Below the pieces are notes generated by a model. The model searched no databases. It was not told the origin of the DNA and saw nothing but the letters and a program-made list of their open reading frames with translations. 64,000 bases of DNA from Siccirubricoccus sp. G192 (lineage in GTDB: Bacteria > Pseudomonadota > Alphaproteobacteria > Acetobacterales > Acetobacteraceae): positions 5,048,501-5,112,500 of the forward strand of contig NZ_JAHREN010000001.1 of the NCBI RefSeq assembly GCF_019084075.1, written 5' to 3'. Below, in pieces: positions 9,881 to 19,704 of the stretch (the first letter of the stretch is position 1; every line of letters starts with the position of its first letter). Made by a program: the position numbers and the translations under genes.

Positions 9881-11400
9881 GGCACGTCCTTCCCGCTTTC
9901 CTCGTGCCGCGTCTCGAACATCGACACGACCGGGAGGAAGCGCGCAAACAGCAGCATCAGCAGCACGAAGAGCCCGACCGCGCCGAGCAGCAGCGTCCAT
10001 TCCGGCACGGTCGGCGCATAGAGCGGCCCGCTGCGCGGCAGGTGGTCCCGCAGCAGCCCGCCGGCGATGAGCGAGAAGCGGTCGAGCCAGACGCCCGCCG
10101 CCGCGGCGATGCCGATCGCCACGGCAGCCGGCGCGCTGCGCCGCAGCGCCGGCAGCCAGAGCAGTTGCGGCACCACCACCACCAGCGCCACGCTGCCCCA
10201 GTAGAGCCCGGCATAGGGGCCGAAGACGCGCGCGACCATGCCCAGCCGCGTGGCCGCATCCTCCAGCCAGGCGGTCATCAGCTCATCCGCGTAGAGCCAG
10301 CCGCAGCCGAGCGCGGCGGCGGCGGTAAGCCGTGCCAGCAGGTCCATGTCGGCGTCGTCGATGTAGCGTTGCAGGCCCAGCGTCTCGCGCAGCACGACGG
10401 CCAGCGCCAGCACCACCCCGAGGCCGGAGGGGATGCCGGTGGCCACCACATGCAGCGGCAGCCGCGCCTGGTGCCAGTCCGGCACCAGGGTGGTGGCGAA
10501 TTCCAGCGCCACGATGGTCTGGGCCGAGACCAGCATCGGCAGCACCAGCGCCGCCACCAGCCGATAGGCCGCCTGGTGCCGCGCCCAGTGCCGCACCGAG
10601 CCGCGCCAGCCCAGCGCCGCCAGCCCATAGGCCTGCGCCGTCAGGTGCCGGCCATGCAGCGCCGCGCGGTCGCGCATGGTGGCGAGGTCGGGGATCAGCC
10701 CGGTGTACCAGAACAGGCCGGTCACCACGAGGTGCGACATGATGCCCCAGAAGTCCCAGATCAGCGTGCTGCGGAATTGCGGCCAGACCTGGAAGCTCGC
10801 GGGATAGGCCAGCACCCAGTAGAACAGCCAGGGCCGGCCGAGATGCAGCACCGGATAGAGCGCCGCGGCCGCGACGGCGGCCAGCGCCGCGGCCTCGGCG
10901 AAGCGGTTGATCGCAGTGCGCAGCCCGTGCCGGCGCAGCACCAGCACCACCGCGACCAGGCTCGCCGCATTGGCGATGCCGATCAGCCAGACATAGTTGA
11001 TGAGGTCGAAACCCCAGACGAAGGGGATGTTGGTGCCCCAGAGCCCGGTGCCGGTGAGCAGCAGCGCCACCGCCGCATAGGCCAGCAGCAGGGTGCCCGC
11101 CGTGGCGGCGGCCAGCCCCAGGGTGAAGCGCCAGCCGAAATCCCGCCGCAGCGGGATGACGGCGACGGGGCGGGTATCGATGGCATCACTCGCGGGTTCC
11201 GCCGCCCAGCCGCTCTCCGCCGCCGGAGTGACGGCGCGCGGGGCTGGCATGCGGCGCGGCCGCGGGGCATCGACACGGCGCCGCCGCGGGGCCGCAGCCG
11301 CCCAGGCCAGCAAGGCCGTGCCGGCCGCCGCGAGGCCAAGATCGAGCACGGCGCGCCAGCCCTGGCCGCGGCGCGGCGCGCCGGCCGGGCCGCCACTCAC
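9877..11400 (-). CDS. actC: Alternative complex III, NrfD-like quinol-oxidising membrane subunit ActC
   Basis: Translation probably starts at GTG 11400, which overlaps the actB stop (GTGA); the 507-residue product then has one N-terminal hydrophobic helix before the main bundle. The body is an NrfD/PsrC fold with about ten helices, including the conserved NIPFVWGFDLINYVWLIGI and HLGRPWLFYWVL segments that line the quinol site. It hands electrons from membrane quinol to the ActB iron-sulfur chain. Residues about 20-85 between the first helix and the bundle are alanine/arginine-rich, which is unusual but in frame with the overlap. Confidence 0.88.
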   Translation of the reverse strand: MSGGPAGAPRRGQGWRAVLDLGLAAAGTALLAWAAAAPRRRRVDAPRPRRMPAPRAVTPAAESGWAAEPASDAIDTRPVAVIPLRRDFGWRFTLGLAAATAGTLLLAYAAVALLLTGTGLWGTNIPFVWGFDLINYVWLIGIANAASLVAVVLVLRRHGLRTAINRFAEAAALAAVAAAALYPVLHLGRPWLFYWVLAYPASFQVWPQFRSTLIWDFWGIMSHLVVTGLFWYTGLIPDLATMRDRAALHGRHLTAQAYGLAALGWRGSVRHWARHQAAYRLVAALVLPMLVSAQTIVALEFATTLVPDWHQARLPLHVVATGIPSGLGVVLALAVVLRETLGLQRYIDDADMDLLARLTAAAALGCGWLYADELMTAWLEDAATRLGMVARVFGPYAGLYWGSVALVVVVPQLLWLPALRRSAPAAVAIGIAAAAGVWLDRFSLIAGGLLRDHLPRSGPLYAPTVPEWTLLLGAVGLFVLLMLLFARFLPVVSMFETRHEESGKDVP

Positions 11401-14225
11401 CCCGCATCCCCTGGCGGCAGGCCAGCCGCGCCCGCGCCGCCCGGCGCATCCTGCGGCGCGGCGACGCGGGCGAGGTAGGTGGTGCGCGGGCGGGTATCGA
11501 GGCCGCCGAGCAGCGCGTAGTTGCGCCCCTCCCGCTTGGCGCGGGAAACGGCGGTATCGGGGTCGTTCACATCGCCGAAGGTGATGGCGCGGGTCGGGCA
11601 GGCGCGCTGGCAGGCGGTCTCCACCTCGCCGTCGCGGATCGGCCGGCCCTGCATCCCCGCCTCCGTGCGCGCGGCGGCGATGCGGTGCTGGCAATAGGTG
11701 CATTTCTCGATCACGCCGCGCGGCCGCAGCGGCACATCCGGGTTGCGCACCGCCACCGCGCCCTCCTGCCGCGCATAGCCGAACCAGTTGAAGCGCCGCA
11801 CCTTGTAGGGGCAGTTGTTGGAGCAGGTCCGGGTGCCGATGCAGCGCGGATAGATCATGAGGTTCAGCCCCTCATTGTCGTGCACCGTGGCATTGACCGG
11901 GCAGACCACCTCGCAGGGCGCCTTCTCGCAATGCATGCAGGGTACGGGCTGGAAGGCGGCACGGCCATCCGCCTCGGCATAGCGGTCCACGCGCAGCCAG
12001 TGCATCTCCCGGCCGCGCGCCACCTCCTCCGGCCCGACCACGGGCGTGTTGTTCTCGGCCTGGCAGGCGATGACGCAGGCATTGCAGCCGATGCAGGCAT
12101 CGAGATCCACCGCCATGCCCCAGGCCTGGCCGGGGTATTCCCAGTCCGGGTAGAGCGAGCGCGGCGGCGGCAAGGGTGGGATGGCCTCGCCCGGCACCAC
12201 GCTCCGCACCGGCGGCTCCCGCCCTTCCAGGGCATGGTGATGCGCGGTGGTGATCACCCCGCCGCGCCCGCCGGTGGGCCGCAGGACGAGGCCCGGCACC
12301 ACCCAGGGCGCGTCGGCGGGGCGCAACCGATAGGCGTCGAAGCCGGTGCGGCCGGGCACGCCGCCCGCCACCAGCCTGCCGCCGCCGAGCGGCAGGGTCA
12401 CCACCCCCGCTGCCTGGCCGGGCATGACCAGCACCGGCGCCCGCACCGCCCGGCCGCGCAGCGAGAACTCCACCTCATCCCCATCCGCCAGGCCCAGCGC
12501 CGTCGCATCCGCCGGCGCGAGCAGCGCGGCATTGCCCCAGGCCTGCTTGGTGATCGGCCGCGGCAATTCCTGCAGCCAGGCATTCGGCGCGAATTCGCCA
12601 CCCCGGAGATGCGGGTCGGGCGCGAAGAGCGCGACCAGCCCCGTGGCGGCTGGCGCGGGCGGCCCGGGGTCGAAGCCCGCCCGCGGGCGCACCGGGCGTG
12701 CCGGCGCCGCCGTGCCCGGCAGCACCCCCGCCTCCAGGGCGGCGAGCCATTCCGCCTCCCCGAGGTTCCAGGTGCCGCGCACCAGCGTTTCGCCGTCCGG
12801 CGCCACCCCGGCCAGGCTGGCCAGGATCTCCTCGGCCGAACGCGCCGCCGGCACCAGCGGCAGGCAGGCGGGCTGGCGGATGGCGGCGGTGCCGTCCGGG
12901 GCGCGGGCATCGCCCCAGGATTCCAGCGGGTGCTTCAGCGGCAGGTGCCAGGCGCTGAGCAGCGCCGTCTCATCGACATGGAGCCCCGCATGCACCGAGA
13001 CCGGCACGCGGGCGAGCAGCGCCGCGAAATCCAGACCGGCCGGCGCGTCATATGCCGGATTGGCGTCGAGGATCAGCAGCCCCCTCACCTCCCCCGCCAC
13101 CATCGCGGCGGCCAGGGCCTGGAGCGAGGCGCCGCACTCCTCCGGCCGCGCCATCACCGGCGCCAGGTGCCGCACCGTGCCGCCGATGGCGCCTAGCGCC
13201 GCGTTCATCGCCTGCGCCAGCGCATGCACCGCCGGCGCCTGGCCACGCCCTGCCGCCACCAGCGCCGCCGGGCCGGCCTGGCGCAGCGCGGCGGCGATCG
13301 GCGCGGCATCGGGGTGGCCGGCGCCGGCCGGGATCACGCCGAGTTCGGCGGCCACCGCGCGCACCAGGGCCTCGATCCCCTCCGGCCGCAGCGCCAGGCG
13401 GCGATCGGCCTTGGCGCCGGTCAGGCTTGGCGTCGATTCCGCCACGATGAGCACCGGCAGCCGCCCCGATGCCCGCCCCGCCGCCCGCGCTGCCGACCAG
13501 TCCCGCGCATGGCGCAATTGCGCCGGCCCCTCGCCCAGCAGGTCGGCGCCGAGGGCGAGCACGGTGGCGGCGCGCGAGAGGTCGTGCAGGGTGGCCACCG
13601 GCTCGCCGAAGGCCAGCAGCGCCCCGGCCAGCGCGGCATCCTCGGCCAAAGGCGACCACTGGTGCCAGCGCGCGCCGGGATGCGCCGCCAGCACCGCCGC
13701 GATCAGCCGCGCCGTGGTGGGGGAAGCGATGGGGCCGGTCAGCAGCCGCAACCCCTCCCCGCCCGGTGTCGCCGCGGCCAGTGCCGCCAGCGCGGCCTCG
13801 GGCGCAGGCGCCGCGCGCGGGATGCGCCCGCCCTGGCGGATATGGCGGGAACGCGCGGGGTCGTGCAGCGAGAGCACCGCCGCTTCCAGGAAGACATCCG
13901 TGGCGCCGAGGCTGCCGGGATGCGCGGGATTGCCCTCGATCTTCACCGGATGCCCGGCGCGGGTCCGCGCCAGCACGCCGCGGCCGATGCCCTCCAGCTC
14001 CAGCACCGTGGCATAGCGGCGCTCCTCCGCGGCCACGCCACGCGGGCGGGCGTAGAGCGGGTCGCCGAATTCCTCCGGCCCCGGGTCGCAGCCCGCCGCC
14101 GCGGCGAGGGCGAGCGAGGCGCCCGCCGCGCGCAGCACCGAGCGACGGTCCGGCGGCGGCAGGGTCCAGGGCAGCGGCGGCTCATCCAGGGGCGCGGGCC
14201 GCCCGTCCCGGCGCTCCGCGGTCAC
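11397..14225 (-). CDS. actB: Alternative complex III, molybdopterin-oxidoreductase-like iron-sulfur subunit ActB
   Basis: The 942-residue protein has a twin-arginine leader ending in a lipobox-like cysteine (RRSVLRAAGASLALAAAAGC, about 27-46). A long region follows that resembles a molybdoenzyme fold but shows none of the usual metal-cofactor motifs, as in other ActB proteins. The C-terminal third is an HybA/PsrB-like ferredoxin domain with four cysteine clusters (CIGCNACVIAC, CMHCEKAPCEVVCP, CIGTRTCSNNCP, and CTYC with CQRACP). GTG 14225 is the likely start; the frame stays open further upstream but loses similarity. It is the first gene of actBCDEF and diverges from a cytochrome c gene. Confidence 0.9.
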   Translation of the reverse strand: MTAERRDGRPAPLDEPPLPWTLPPPDRRSVLRAAGASLALAAAAGCDPGPEEFGDPLYARPRGVAAEERRYATVLELEGIGRGVLARTRAGHPVKIEGNPAHPGSLGATDVFLEAAVLSLHDPARSRHIRQGGRIPRAAPAPEAALAALAAATPGGEGLRLLTGPIASPTTARLIAAVLAAHPGARWHQWSPLAEDAALAGALLAFGEPVATLHDLSRAATVLALGADLLGEGPAQLRHARDWSAARAAGRASGRLPVLIVAESTPSLTGAKADRRLALRPEGIEALVRAVAAELGVIPAGAGHPDAAPIAAALRQAGPAALVAAGRGQAPAVHALAQAMNAALGAIGGTVRHLAPVMARPEECGASLQALAAAMVAGEVRGLLILDANPAYDAPAGLDFAALLARVPVSVHAGLHVDETALLSAWHLPLKHPLESWGDARAPDGTAAIRQPACLPLVPAARSAEEILASLAGVAPDGETLVRGTWNLGEAEWLAALEAGVLPGTAAPARPVRPRAGFDPGPPAPAATGLVALFAPDPHLRGGEFAPNAWLQELPRPITKQAWGNAALLAPADATALGLADGDEVEFSLRGRAVRAPVLVMPGQAAGVVTLPLGGGRLVAGGVPGRTGFDAYRLRPADAPWVVPGLVLRPTGGRGGVITTAHHHALEGREPPVRSVVPGEAIPPLPPPRSLYPDWEYPGQAWGMAVDLDACIGCNACVIACQAENNTPVVGPEEVARGREMHWLRVDRYAEADGRAAFQPVPCMHCEKAPCEVVCPVNATVHDNEGLNLMIYPRCIGTRTCSNNCPYKVRRFNWFGYARQEGAVAVRNPDVPLRPRGVIEKCTYCQHRIAAARTEAGMQGRPIRDGEVETACQRACPTRAITFGDVNDPDTAVSRAKREGRNYALLGGLDTRPRTTYLARVAAPQDAPGGAGAAGLPPGDAG

Positions 14226-14500
14226 GCGCGCGGTCCGGCGCGGCCTGGGCCGCCCGGTCGTCCGAAGGCGCAGCCGGAGGGCGTGAATCGGCCGGCAAGA
14301 TACAAGCCTGCCCCGCTGGGGCCGAAGGCGGAGTCCTGCATCATGGCTGGGCTCTCCGAACGCCATTGCGGGCCGGGGCGGGATGGCCATGGTCCCGAGG
14401 TTGCTACGCCGGGCGCGCCGCGATGGTTCCCGGCCGCGCAACCCGGCGCCCCGCCGCCACGTTGGCGGGCCATCCATGACGGGAGGCTGCCCTGGGTGGC
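14226..14500. promoter_or_regulatory. Bidirectional control region between actB and the cytochrome c gene
   Basis: This 275-base stretch separates two divergent respiratory genes and carries no plausible gene. It contains a fragment related to the dispersed intergenic repeat (GGAGGGCGTGAATCGGCC near 14,275). I could not identify convincing -35/-10 pairs. Promoters for actBCDEF and for the cytochrome must lie here if the two units are transcribed independently. Confidence 0.45.
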
Positions 14501-14959
14501 ATGGCGCGGCGCGGTGGTGCCTGGACGGCGGCCCTGCTGGCGCTCGCCGCCTGCGGCGAGGCGGAGGTGCCGCCGCATCTCCGGGTTGCCGGCGGCACGC
14601 CGGAGCGCGGCCGCTCCGTGATCCTGGAGCATGGCTGCGGCGCCTGCCATGTGATCCCGGGCGTGCCGGGCGCGGTCTCCTGGGTCGGGCCGCCGCTCGG
14701 CGAATGGGCCAGGCGCGGCTATGTCGCCGGCCGGCTGCCCAATGCGCCGGAGAACCTGGTGGCCTGGCTGCGCGACCCGCAGGCGATCTCCCCCGGCTCG
14801 GCCATGCCCGATACCGGACTGACCGAGGCCGAGGCACGCGATGCCGCCGCCTTCCTCTATACCCTGGGCGCGGCAGGGGTGCCGCCGGTGCCGGCCGGCA
14901 TGCCGCTCGGCCCTGGCGAGGGTGGGCCTCGTGCGGAGGCGCGACTCCGGCCGCGATAG
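14501..14959 (+). CDS. Lipoprotein mono-haem cytochrome c
   Basis: The 152-residue precursor has a short lipoprotein signal (WTAALLALAAC, about 8-18), one haem-binding site CGACH near residue 46 and a methionine ligand in GSAMPDTGL near 100. It lies on the opposite strand from the respiratory genes, between the act and oxidase blocks, and its stop converges on the small oxidase-linked gene with only 11 bases between. I infer that it shuttles electrons between alternative complex III and the caa3 oxidase, possibly in parallel to ActE. A perfect 12-base palindrome (14958-14969) at the convergence may help termination. Confidence 0.85.
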   Translation: MARRGGAWTAALLALAACGEAEVPPHLRVAGGTPERGRSVILEHGCGACHVIPGVPGAVSWVGPPLGEWARRGYVAGRLPNAPENLVAWLRDPQAISPGSAMPDTGLTEAEARDAAAFLYTLGAAGVPPVPAGMPLGPGEGGPRAEARLRPR

Positions 14960-14970
14960 GCCCGGGCCTT

Positions 14971-15366
14971 TCAGCCGCAGGGCGGCAGGACCAGGGCGGG
15001 GACCGCCTGGAACAGCACCGCCAGCCCGGCCAGCACCGCCGTGGCGGCGGTGAACCAGCGGGTGAAGCGGGGTTCCGTCTCGCCGCCCTCGTCCAGCGGT
15101 CCCTCCAGCCTGGAGAAGGCCGGGCGCAGCACCAGGCCGAGCCCGGCCAGGGCCAGGAGGGTGAAGCCCGCCACCAGCGCCGGCACCCAGGGTAGGCCCA
15201 GCAGCCTGGTGCCCGCCAAGCCGCGTTCGCAGGCCACGGCATTGGTGGCGTAGATCGCGCCGAAATGCCCGGCCCAGATCGCCAGGCCGGCCACGGAGAG
15301 CAGCACCTCCAGCACCGGGCGGGCGCGGCGCCCCGGCGCACCCCGGCCTTGGGCGCCGCCGCTCAT
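14971..15366 (-). CDS. Three-helix membrane protein cotranscribed with the caa3 oxidase
   Basis: The start overlaps the oxidase subunit I/III stop by four bases (ATGA), so it belongs to the oxidase operon. The 131-residue product has three hydrophobic helices (about 18-42, 58-80, 104-128) joined by short basic and acidic loops. I recognise no named family; position and size suggest a small accessory subunit, perhaps analogous to subunit IV. Conserved-looking features are GHFGAIYATNAVACERG and the C-terminal PALVLPPCG. No metal-binding motif is evident. Confidence 0.65.
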   Translation of the reverse strand: MSGGAQGRGAPGRRARPVLEVLLSVAGLAIWAGHFGAIYATNAVACERGLAGTRLLGLPWVPALVAGFTLLALAGLGLVLRPAFSRLEGPLDEGGETEPRFTRWFTAATAVLAGLAVLFQAVPALVLPPCG

Positions 15367-17922
15367 GCCAGCAGCCTCGGGAAGCCGTGCGTCAGCGCCA
15401 GCCCCACCATGCCCTGCCCCGCCGTATAGCCCCAGAAGAGCAGCGTATTGTCCATGGTCAGCCGCCGCTGCCCGTCGAGCTTGCCGGCCAGGGAGCGCGC
15501 CAGCGTATAGAGCGACATCAGCAGCGCGACCGCCACGTGGAATCCCTGCCAGGCAAACAGCGTCCAGCAGGCGGCGCCATAGGCATGGGTGGTCGGCCGC
15601 ACCCCGCCCTGCCACAGCGCCCAGCCATCGATCACGGCACCGGCCAGGAAGAGCAGCGAGGCCAGGAAAAGCACGCCGCGCACCACCCAGCGCCCGCGCC
15701 GCCCGAGGGCCCGCGCCGCCCCCCCAGAGCACCAGCGCCCCCGCCGCGTAGAGGCCAAGCGCCAGCAGGCCCCAGCCCGCCACCGGCAGCCCCTGGCTGG
15801 GCGGCGGCCACATCGCGTCGCCATTCACCAGCCACAGGAACAGGTAGGTGCCGAGCAGGCAGGCATAGCCGGTGCCCATCACCAGCATCAGCGTGACCAC
15901 CGCCCACCAGGAGGTGGTGACGGCGCCGGTGGCATGGGTCGGCAGCCGGTAGCCATCGCCGATATCCACGGTTTGCGGGCCGAGCGGGCCGGGATCGCTG
16001 CCATGCCAGAGCCAGCCGATGAAGCCGCCAAGCGTCACCAGCCCCGCCACCGCCGCCACGATCATCAGCGGCACGGTCAGGGCGAAGAAGAAGGCGCAGG
16101 TGCCGAGCGCCGCCACCACGTGCCCCCAGCCCGGCTGGGGCAGCGCCGCGACATATTGCGGCAGCGCCTCGGCCGGGCTGGTGACCAGCGCCTCGCGCCG
16201 GCCGGTGGCGGTGAAGGGCAGGTAATGGCCGCCGGCATCCACCTGGCGCGACAATCCGGGCTCGTCCCAGAGCGGATAGCGGCTGCGCACGCGGGGGATG
16301 CTGCGCGGGCCGTAATTCGCGTTGTTCAGCCATTCCAGCGTGCCGGCCCGCCAGGGATTCTGCTCGCCTTCGCCCTGGCCCGATCCGCCGACCCGGAAGT
16401 TCAGCGCCACATCCGCCAGCAGCACCGCCGCGCCCACCGCCACCATCGCCGCGCCGGCCGAGGAGAGCGCGTTCCACAACTCCAGCCCCATTCCGGCGGG
16501 ATAGGTGTAGATGCGCCGCGGCATGCCCATCAGCCCGCTGACATGCATGGGGAAGAAGGTGAGGTTGGTGCCGAGGAAGAAGAGCCAGAAGGCCCAGGTG
16601 CCGAGCCGCTCCGACAGCGGCTGCCCGATGGCCGGCGCCCAGTAATAGAGCGCCGCCAGCAGCGGGAAGACCATGCCGCCGATCAGCACGTAATGCAGAT
16701 GCGCCACGATGAAATAGGTGTCGTGCGCCTGCCAGTCGAAGGGCGTGACCGAGACCATCACCCCGGTCAGCCCGCCGATCACGAAGATGAACAGGAAGCC
16801 GAAGACGAAAAGCGTCGGCACCTTGCGCTGCACCCGCCGGCCGGCGGCGAAGGTGGCGATCCAGGCGAAGACCTGCAGCCCCGAGGGAATCGAGACGGCG
16901 AAGCCCGCCGCCGCGAAGAAGGCCAGGCTCAGTGCCGGGATGCCCGTGGCGTACATGTGGTGCACCCAGAGCCCGAAGCTGAGGAAGCCGGTGCCGACCA
17001 GCGCCATCACCACCAGCCCATGCGCCAGCAGCGGCACGCCCGCCATGGCCGGCACGATCATCGAGACCATGCCCGCCGCCGGCAGGAAGATCACATAGAC
17101 CTCCGGGTGGCCGAAGAACCAGAACAGGTGCTGCCAGAGCAGCGGGTCGCCGCCGCGCTCGGGCAGGAAGAAGGGCCAGCCGAAGGCGCGTTCCAGTTCC
17201 AGCAGGGTGCTGGCCACGATGACGGCGGGGAAGGCGAAGATCACCATCGCCGCGAAGACCAGGATCGCCCAGGCGAAGATCGGCATGCGGCCGAGCGTCA
17301 GGCCCGGCGCGCGGCAGCGCAGGATGCCGACGATGAGCTCGATCGCCCCGGCGATGGCCGAGATCTCGATGAAGCCGATGCCCAGCAGATACATGTCGGT
17401 ATTGATGCCGGGCGAATTCTCCTTGCTGGTCAGCGGCGGGTACATGAACCAGCCGCCATCCGGCGCGGCGCCGAAGAAGAGGCTGGTGAAGAAGCTCAAG
17501 CCGCCGATCGCGTAGATCATCCAGGCATAGGCGCCGAGCCGCGGGAAGGGCAGTTCCCGCGCGCCCAGCATGGCGGGCAGCAGGGTGACCGCCACCGCCT
17601 CCACCGCCGGCACGGCGAAGAGGAACATCATCACCGTGCCATGCATGGTGAAGAGCTGGTTGAAGGTGGCGGCATCCACCAGGGTCAGGCCGGGGACGGC
17701 AAGCTGGGCGCGGATGAGCAGCGCCAGCACCCCGGCCAGCAGGAAGAACAGCAGCGCCGTGCCCACGAAAAGCGGGCCGATCAGGTTGTTGTTGAACTCC
17801 GTGAGCCGCGCGATGCCACGCGGCATCCGCCATGCCTCGCGCAGCCGCTCCAGCTCCTCCGGCGGGCGTGGCAGGGGGTTGGGCGTATCCTCGGCCTCGA
17901 TGCGGGGGGTCGCGGTGTCCAT
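15363..17922 (-). pseudogene. ctaD: caa3-type cytochrome c oxidase, fused subunits I+III (one frame break near the junction)
   Basis: From ATG 17922 the frame encodes a complete haem-copper subunit I: haem-a ligand region LFTMHGTVMMF, WFFGHPEVYVIFLP with the A1-type glutamate, the CuB pair in WVHHMYATG, and AHDTYFIVAHLHYVL. It continues without a stop into subunit III helices (TSWWAVVTLMLVMGTGYACLL). At the C-run 15719-15725 the reading shifts; the alternative frame finishes subunit III (WQGFHVAVALLMSLYTL) and stops at 15363. Removing one C gives a continuous protein of about 852 residues, the expected I+III fusion size. Sequence error is more likely than loss. It overlaps coxB by one base (TGATG). 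Confidence 0.82.
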
Positions 17923-18902
17923 CACCGCAGCCCCTCCAGCCAAGTCGCCACCGCCAGGAGGTCCGCCCCTTCCAGCGCCCTTCCGTAAGCGGGCATGCTG
18001 TTGCCGGGCTTGATGTCCTGGGCGCCGGCGATCCAGCCGGCCAGGGTGCCGTGGCGGTTCTCCAGCGCACCCGCCGCGAGCGAAAGGCGCGAGCCGACGC
18101 GCGACAGGTCGGGGCCGAGCCGCCCCTGCCATTCGGTGCCGCGCACCGCATGGCAGGCGCCGCAGCCGGCCTCGCCGAAGACCCGCATGCCGCGCGCCGC
18201 CTCGGGGCTGGCAGGCGGCGGCACGGGGGCGCGCTGGCGGGCGAGCCAGGCCTCGAATTCCGCGGGCTCCTGCACCACCGCCCAGAAGGCCATGAAGCTG
18301 TGCTGCAACCCGCAGAATTCGGCGCATTGGCCGCGCAGCGCGCCGGTGCGGCCGGCACGGAACCGCTGCCGGTTCACCCGGCCCGGGATCATGTCGATCT
18401 TGCCATGCAGGTTGGGCAGCCAGAGGCTATGGATCACATCGGCGGAGGAGACCAGCAGCTCCACCTCGCGGCCCACCGGCAGGCGGATCTCATTGGCGGT
18501 GACGGCGCCCTCCCCGGCATCCGGGTAGCGCACCTCCCACCAGTATTGCCGGCCGATCACCTCGATGCGCAGCGGCGCCGCCTCCGCCGGCAGCACCAGG
18601 GCGCGCGAGACGCCGAGGGTATGGACCAGCAGCGCGGCCAGGGTCGCGACCGGGAAGGCGATGCCGCCCAGCAGCACGAAGCGGTGCGAGCCCATGCCGC
18701 GCCGCAGCCGGGCGGGCGCCAGGATCGCCAGAGCCAGCAACCCCATCACCAGCAGGAAGATCGCGGTGCCGCCGCCGAACAGCAGCCAGGTGAGCCCGGC
18801 GATCCGCCCGGCCTGCTCGCCATAGGGATCGAGCGGCGTCTGCACCCCGGTGCAGGCGGCAAGCGCCAGCGGCAGGGCTGGCGCGACGGCACCCCGCCTC
18901 AC
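17922..18902 (-). CDS. ctaC: caa3-type cytochrome c oxidase subunit II with a C-terminal cytochrome c domain
   Basis: Translation probably begins at GTG 18902, overlapping the ctaG stop (GTGA). The 326-residue product starts with a lipoprotein signal (LPLALAAC), then two membrane helices. The CuA domain has its histidine in DVIHSLWLPN and the binuclear motif CAEFCGLQHSFM (about 210-221). A fused class I cytochrome c follows, with haem site CGACH near 262 and methionine ligand in NSMPAYG. This layout defines a caa3 oxidase that takes electrons from its own haem c domain. It lies in the order ctaG-ctaC-ctaD. Confidence 0.9.
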   Translation of the reverse strand: MRRGAVAPALPLALAACTGVQTPLDPYGEQAGRIAGLTWLLFGGGTAIFLLVMGLLALAILAPARLRRGMGSHRFVLLGGIAFPVATLAALLVHTLGVSRALVLPAEAAPLRIEVIGRQYWWEVRYPDAGEGAVTANEIRLPVGREVELLVSSADVIHSLWLPNLHGKIDMIPGRVNRQRFRAGRTGALRGQCAEFCGLQHSFMAFWAVVQEPAEFEAWLARQRAPVPPPASPEAARGMRVFGEAGCGACHAVRGTEWQGRLGPDLSRVGSRLSLAAGALENRHGTLAGWIAGAQDIKPGNSMPAYGRALEGADLLAVATWLEGLR

Positions 18903-19648
18903 GCGCGCGGCCGGGGCAGCGCCGTGTCGCGCAGGGCACGGGCGAGCGCGGGCAGGGACACGGCGGCGAAGGCGAGCCCGCCCGGCACCCACATCAACAG
19001 CCCGCCGAGCTGCTGGTCCTCCAGCGGCGTCAGGCCCCAGGCCAAGGTGGTCAGGCCATGCGGCGCGAAAAGCGGGCGCGGCGCGAAGGTCAGCAGCGCG
19101 CCGAGCGCGCCGGTCTGCGCCGCCGTGGCGAGGCCCGCCAGCAGCGCCATATCCGGCCGCGCCGCCACGCCCAGCAGCAAGCCTCGCCAGAGCCAGGCCG
19201 CGGTGCCGAGCAGGCTTGCCTGCATCGCCCAATAGGCCAGGTCGGAGCGGAAGGTGGCGGCATAGGGGCCCGGCAGGTGCCAGGCCCAGAGCGCCACCGC
19301 GAAGGCCCCCGCCGCCGCCGCCAGCCCGCCCGGCGAGGCCATCCAGCGCGGCCCCCGGAGGCCGAGCGCCAGCAACGGCGCCGCAGCCGTCAGCAGCACC
19401 AAGTGTTGGCCGACCCGCGCCGAGAACAGCGCCACCGACAGGTTGCAGAGCGGCGAGAGCAGCGCCGCGGCAAGCACGGCCCAGCCGGCGAACAGGATCC
19501 TGCGATCCCCGCCCCGCCCCGCCGGCCCCCAGGCCAGCAGCAGCCCGAGCAGCAGGGCGGCGATCAGCCAGGGGTCGAGGTTCCAGGCGACATCGCCGGG
19601 CGATGGTGGCACCCCGCAATAGGGTGTGGCAGGCGCGGCCTGCGGCAT
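18899..19648 (-). CDS. ctaG: Cytochrome c oxidase assembly factor, CtaG/Caa3 type
   Basis: The 249-residue integral membrane protein has about seven helices and the family landmarks SPLCNLSVALFSARVGQHLVL, LWAWHLPGPY and TPLEDQQLGGLLMWVPGG. Caa3-type CtaG proteins assist copper insertion or assembly of the oxidase. It directly precedes oxidase subunit II with a four-base overlap and follows actA by 56 bases, so actA, ctaG and the oxidase genes are probably one transcript. Confidence 0.85.
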   Translation of the reverse strand: MPQAAPATPYCGVPPSPGDVAWNLDPWLIAALLLGLLLAWGPAGRGGDRRILFAGWAVLAAALLSPLCNLSVALFSARVGQHLVLLTAAAPLLALGLRGPRWMASPGGLAAAAGAFAVALWAWHLPGPYAATFRSDLAYWAMQASLLGTAAWLWRGLLLGVAARPDMALLAGLATAAQTGALGALLTFAPRPLFAPHGLTTLAWGLTPLEDQQLGGLLMWVPGGLAFAAVSLPALARALRDTALPRPRA

Positions 19649-19704
19649 CCGTTGCCTCCCCGGGGTTGCCAGGCGCCCAACGCGCCGGCCGGCCTTGCGA
19701 TCCC

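Noticed and set aside
9904-13196. Long plus-strand open frames opposite actB and actC
   Set aside because: They are mirror frames of well-supported act genes and show no domains or ribosome-binding sites.
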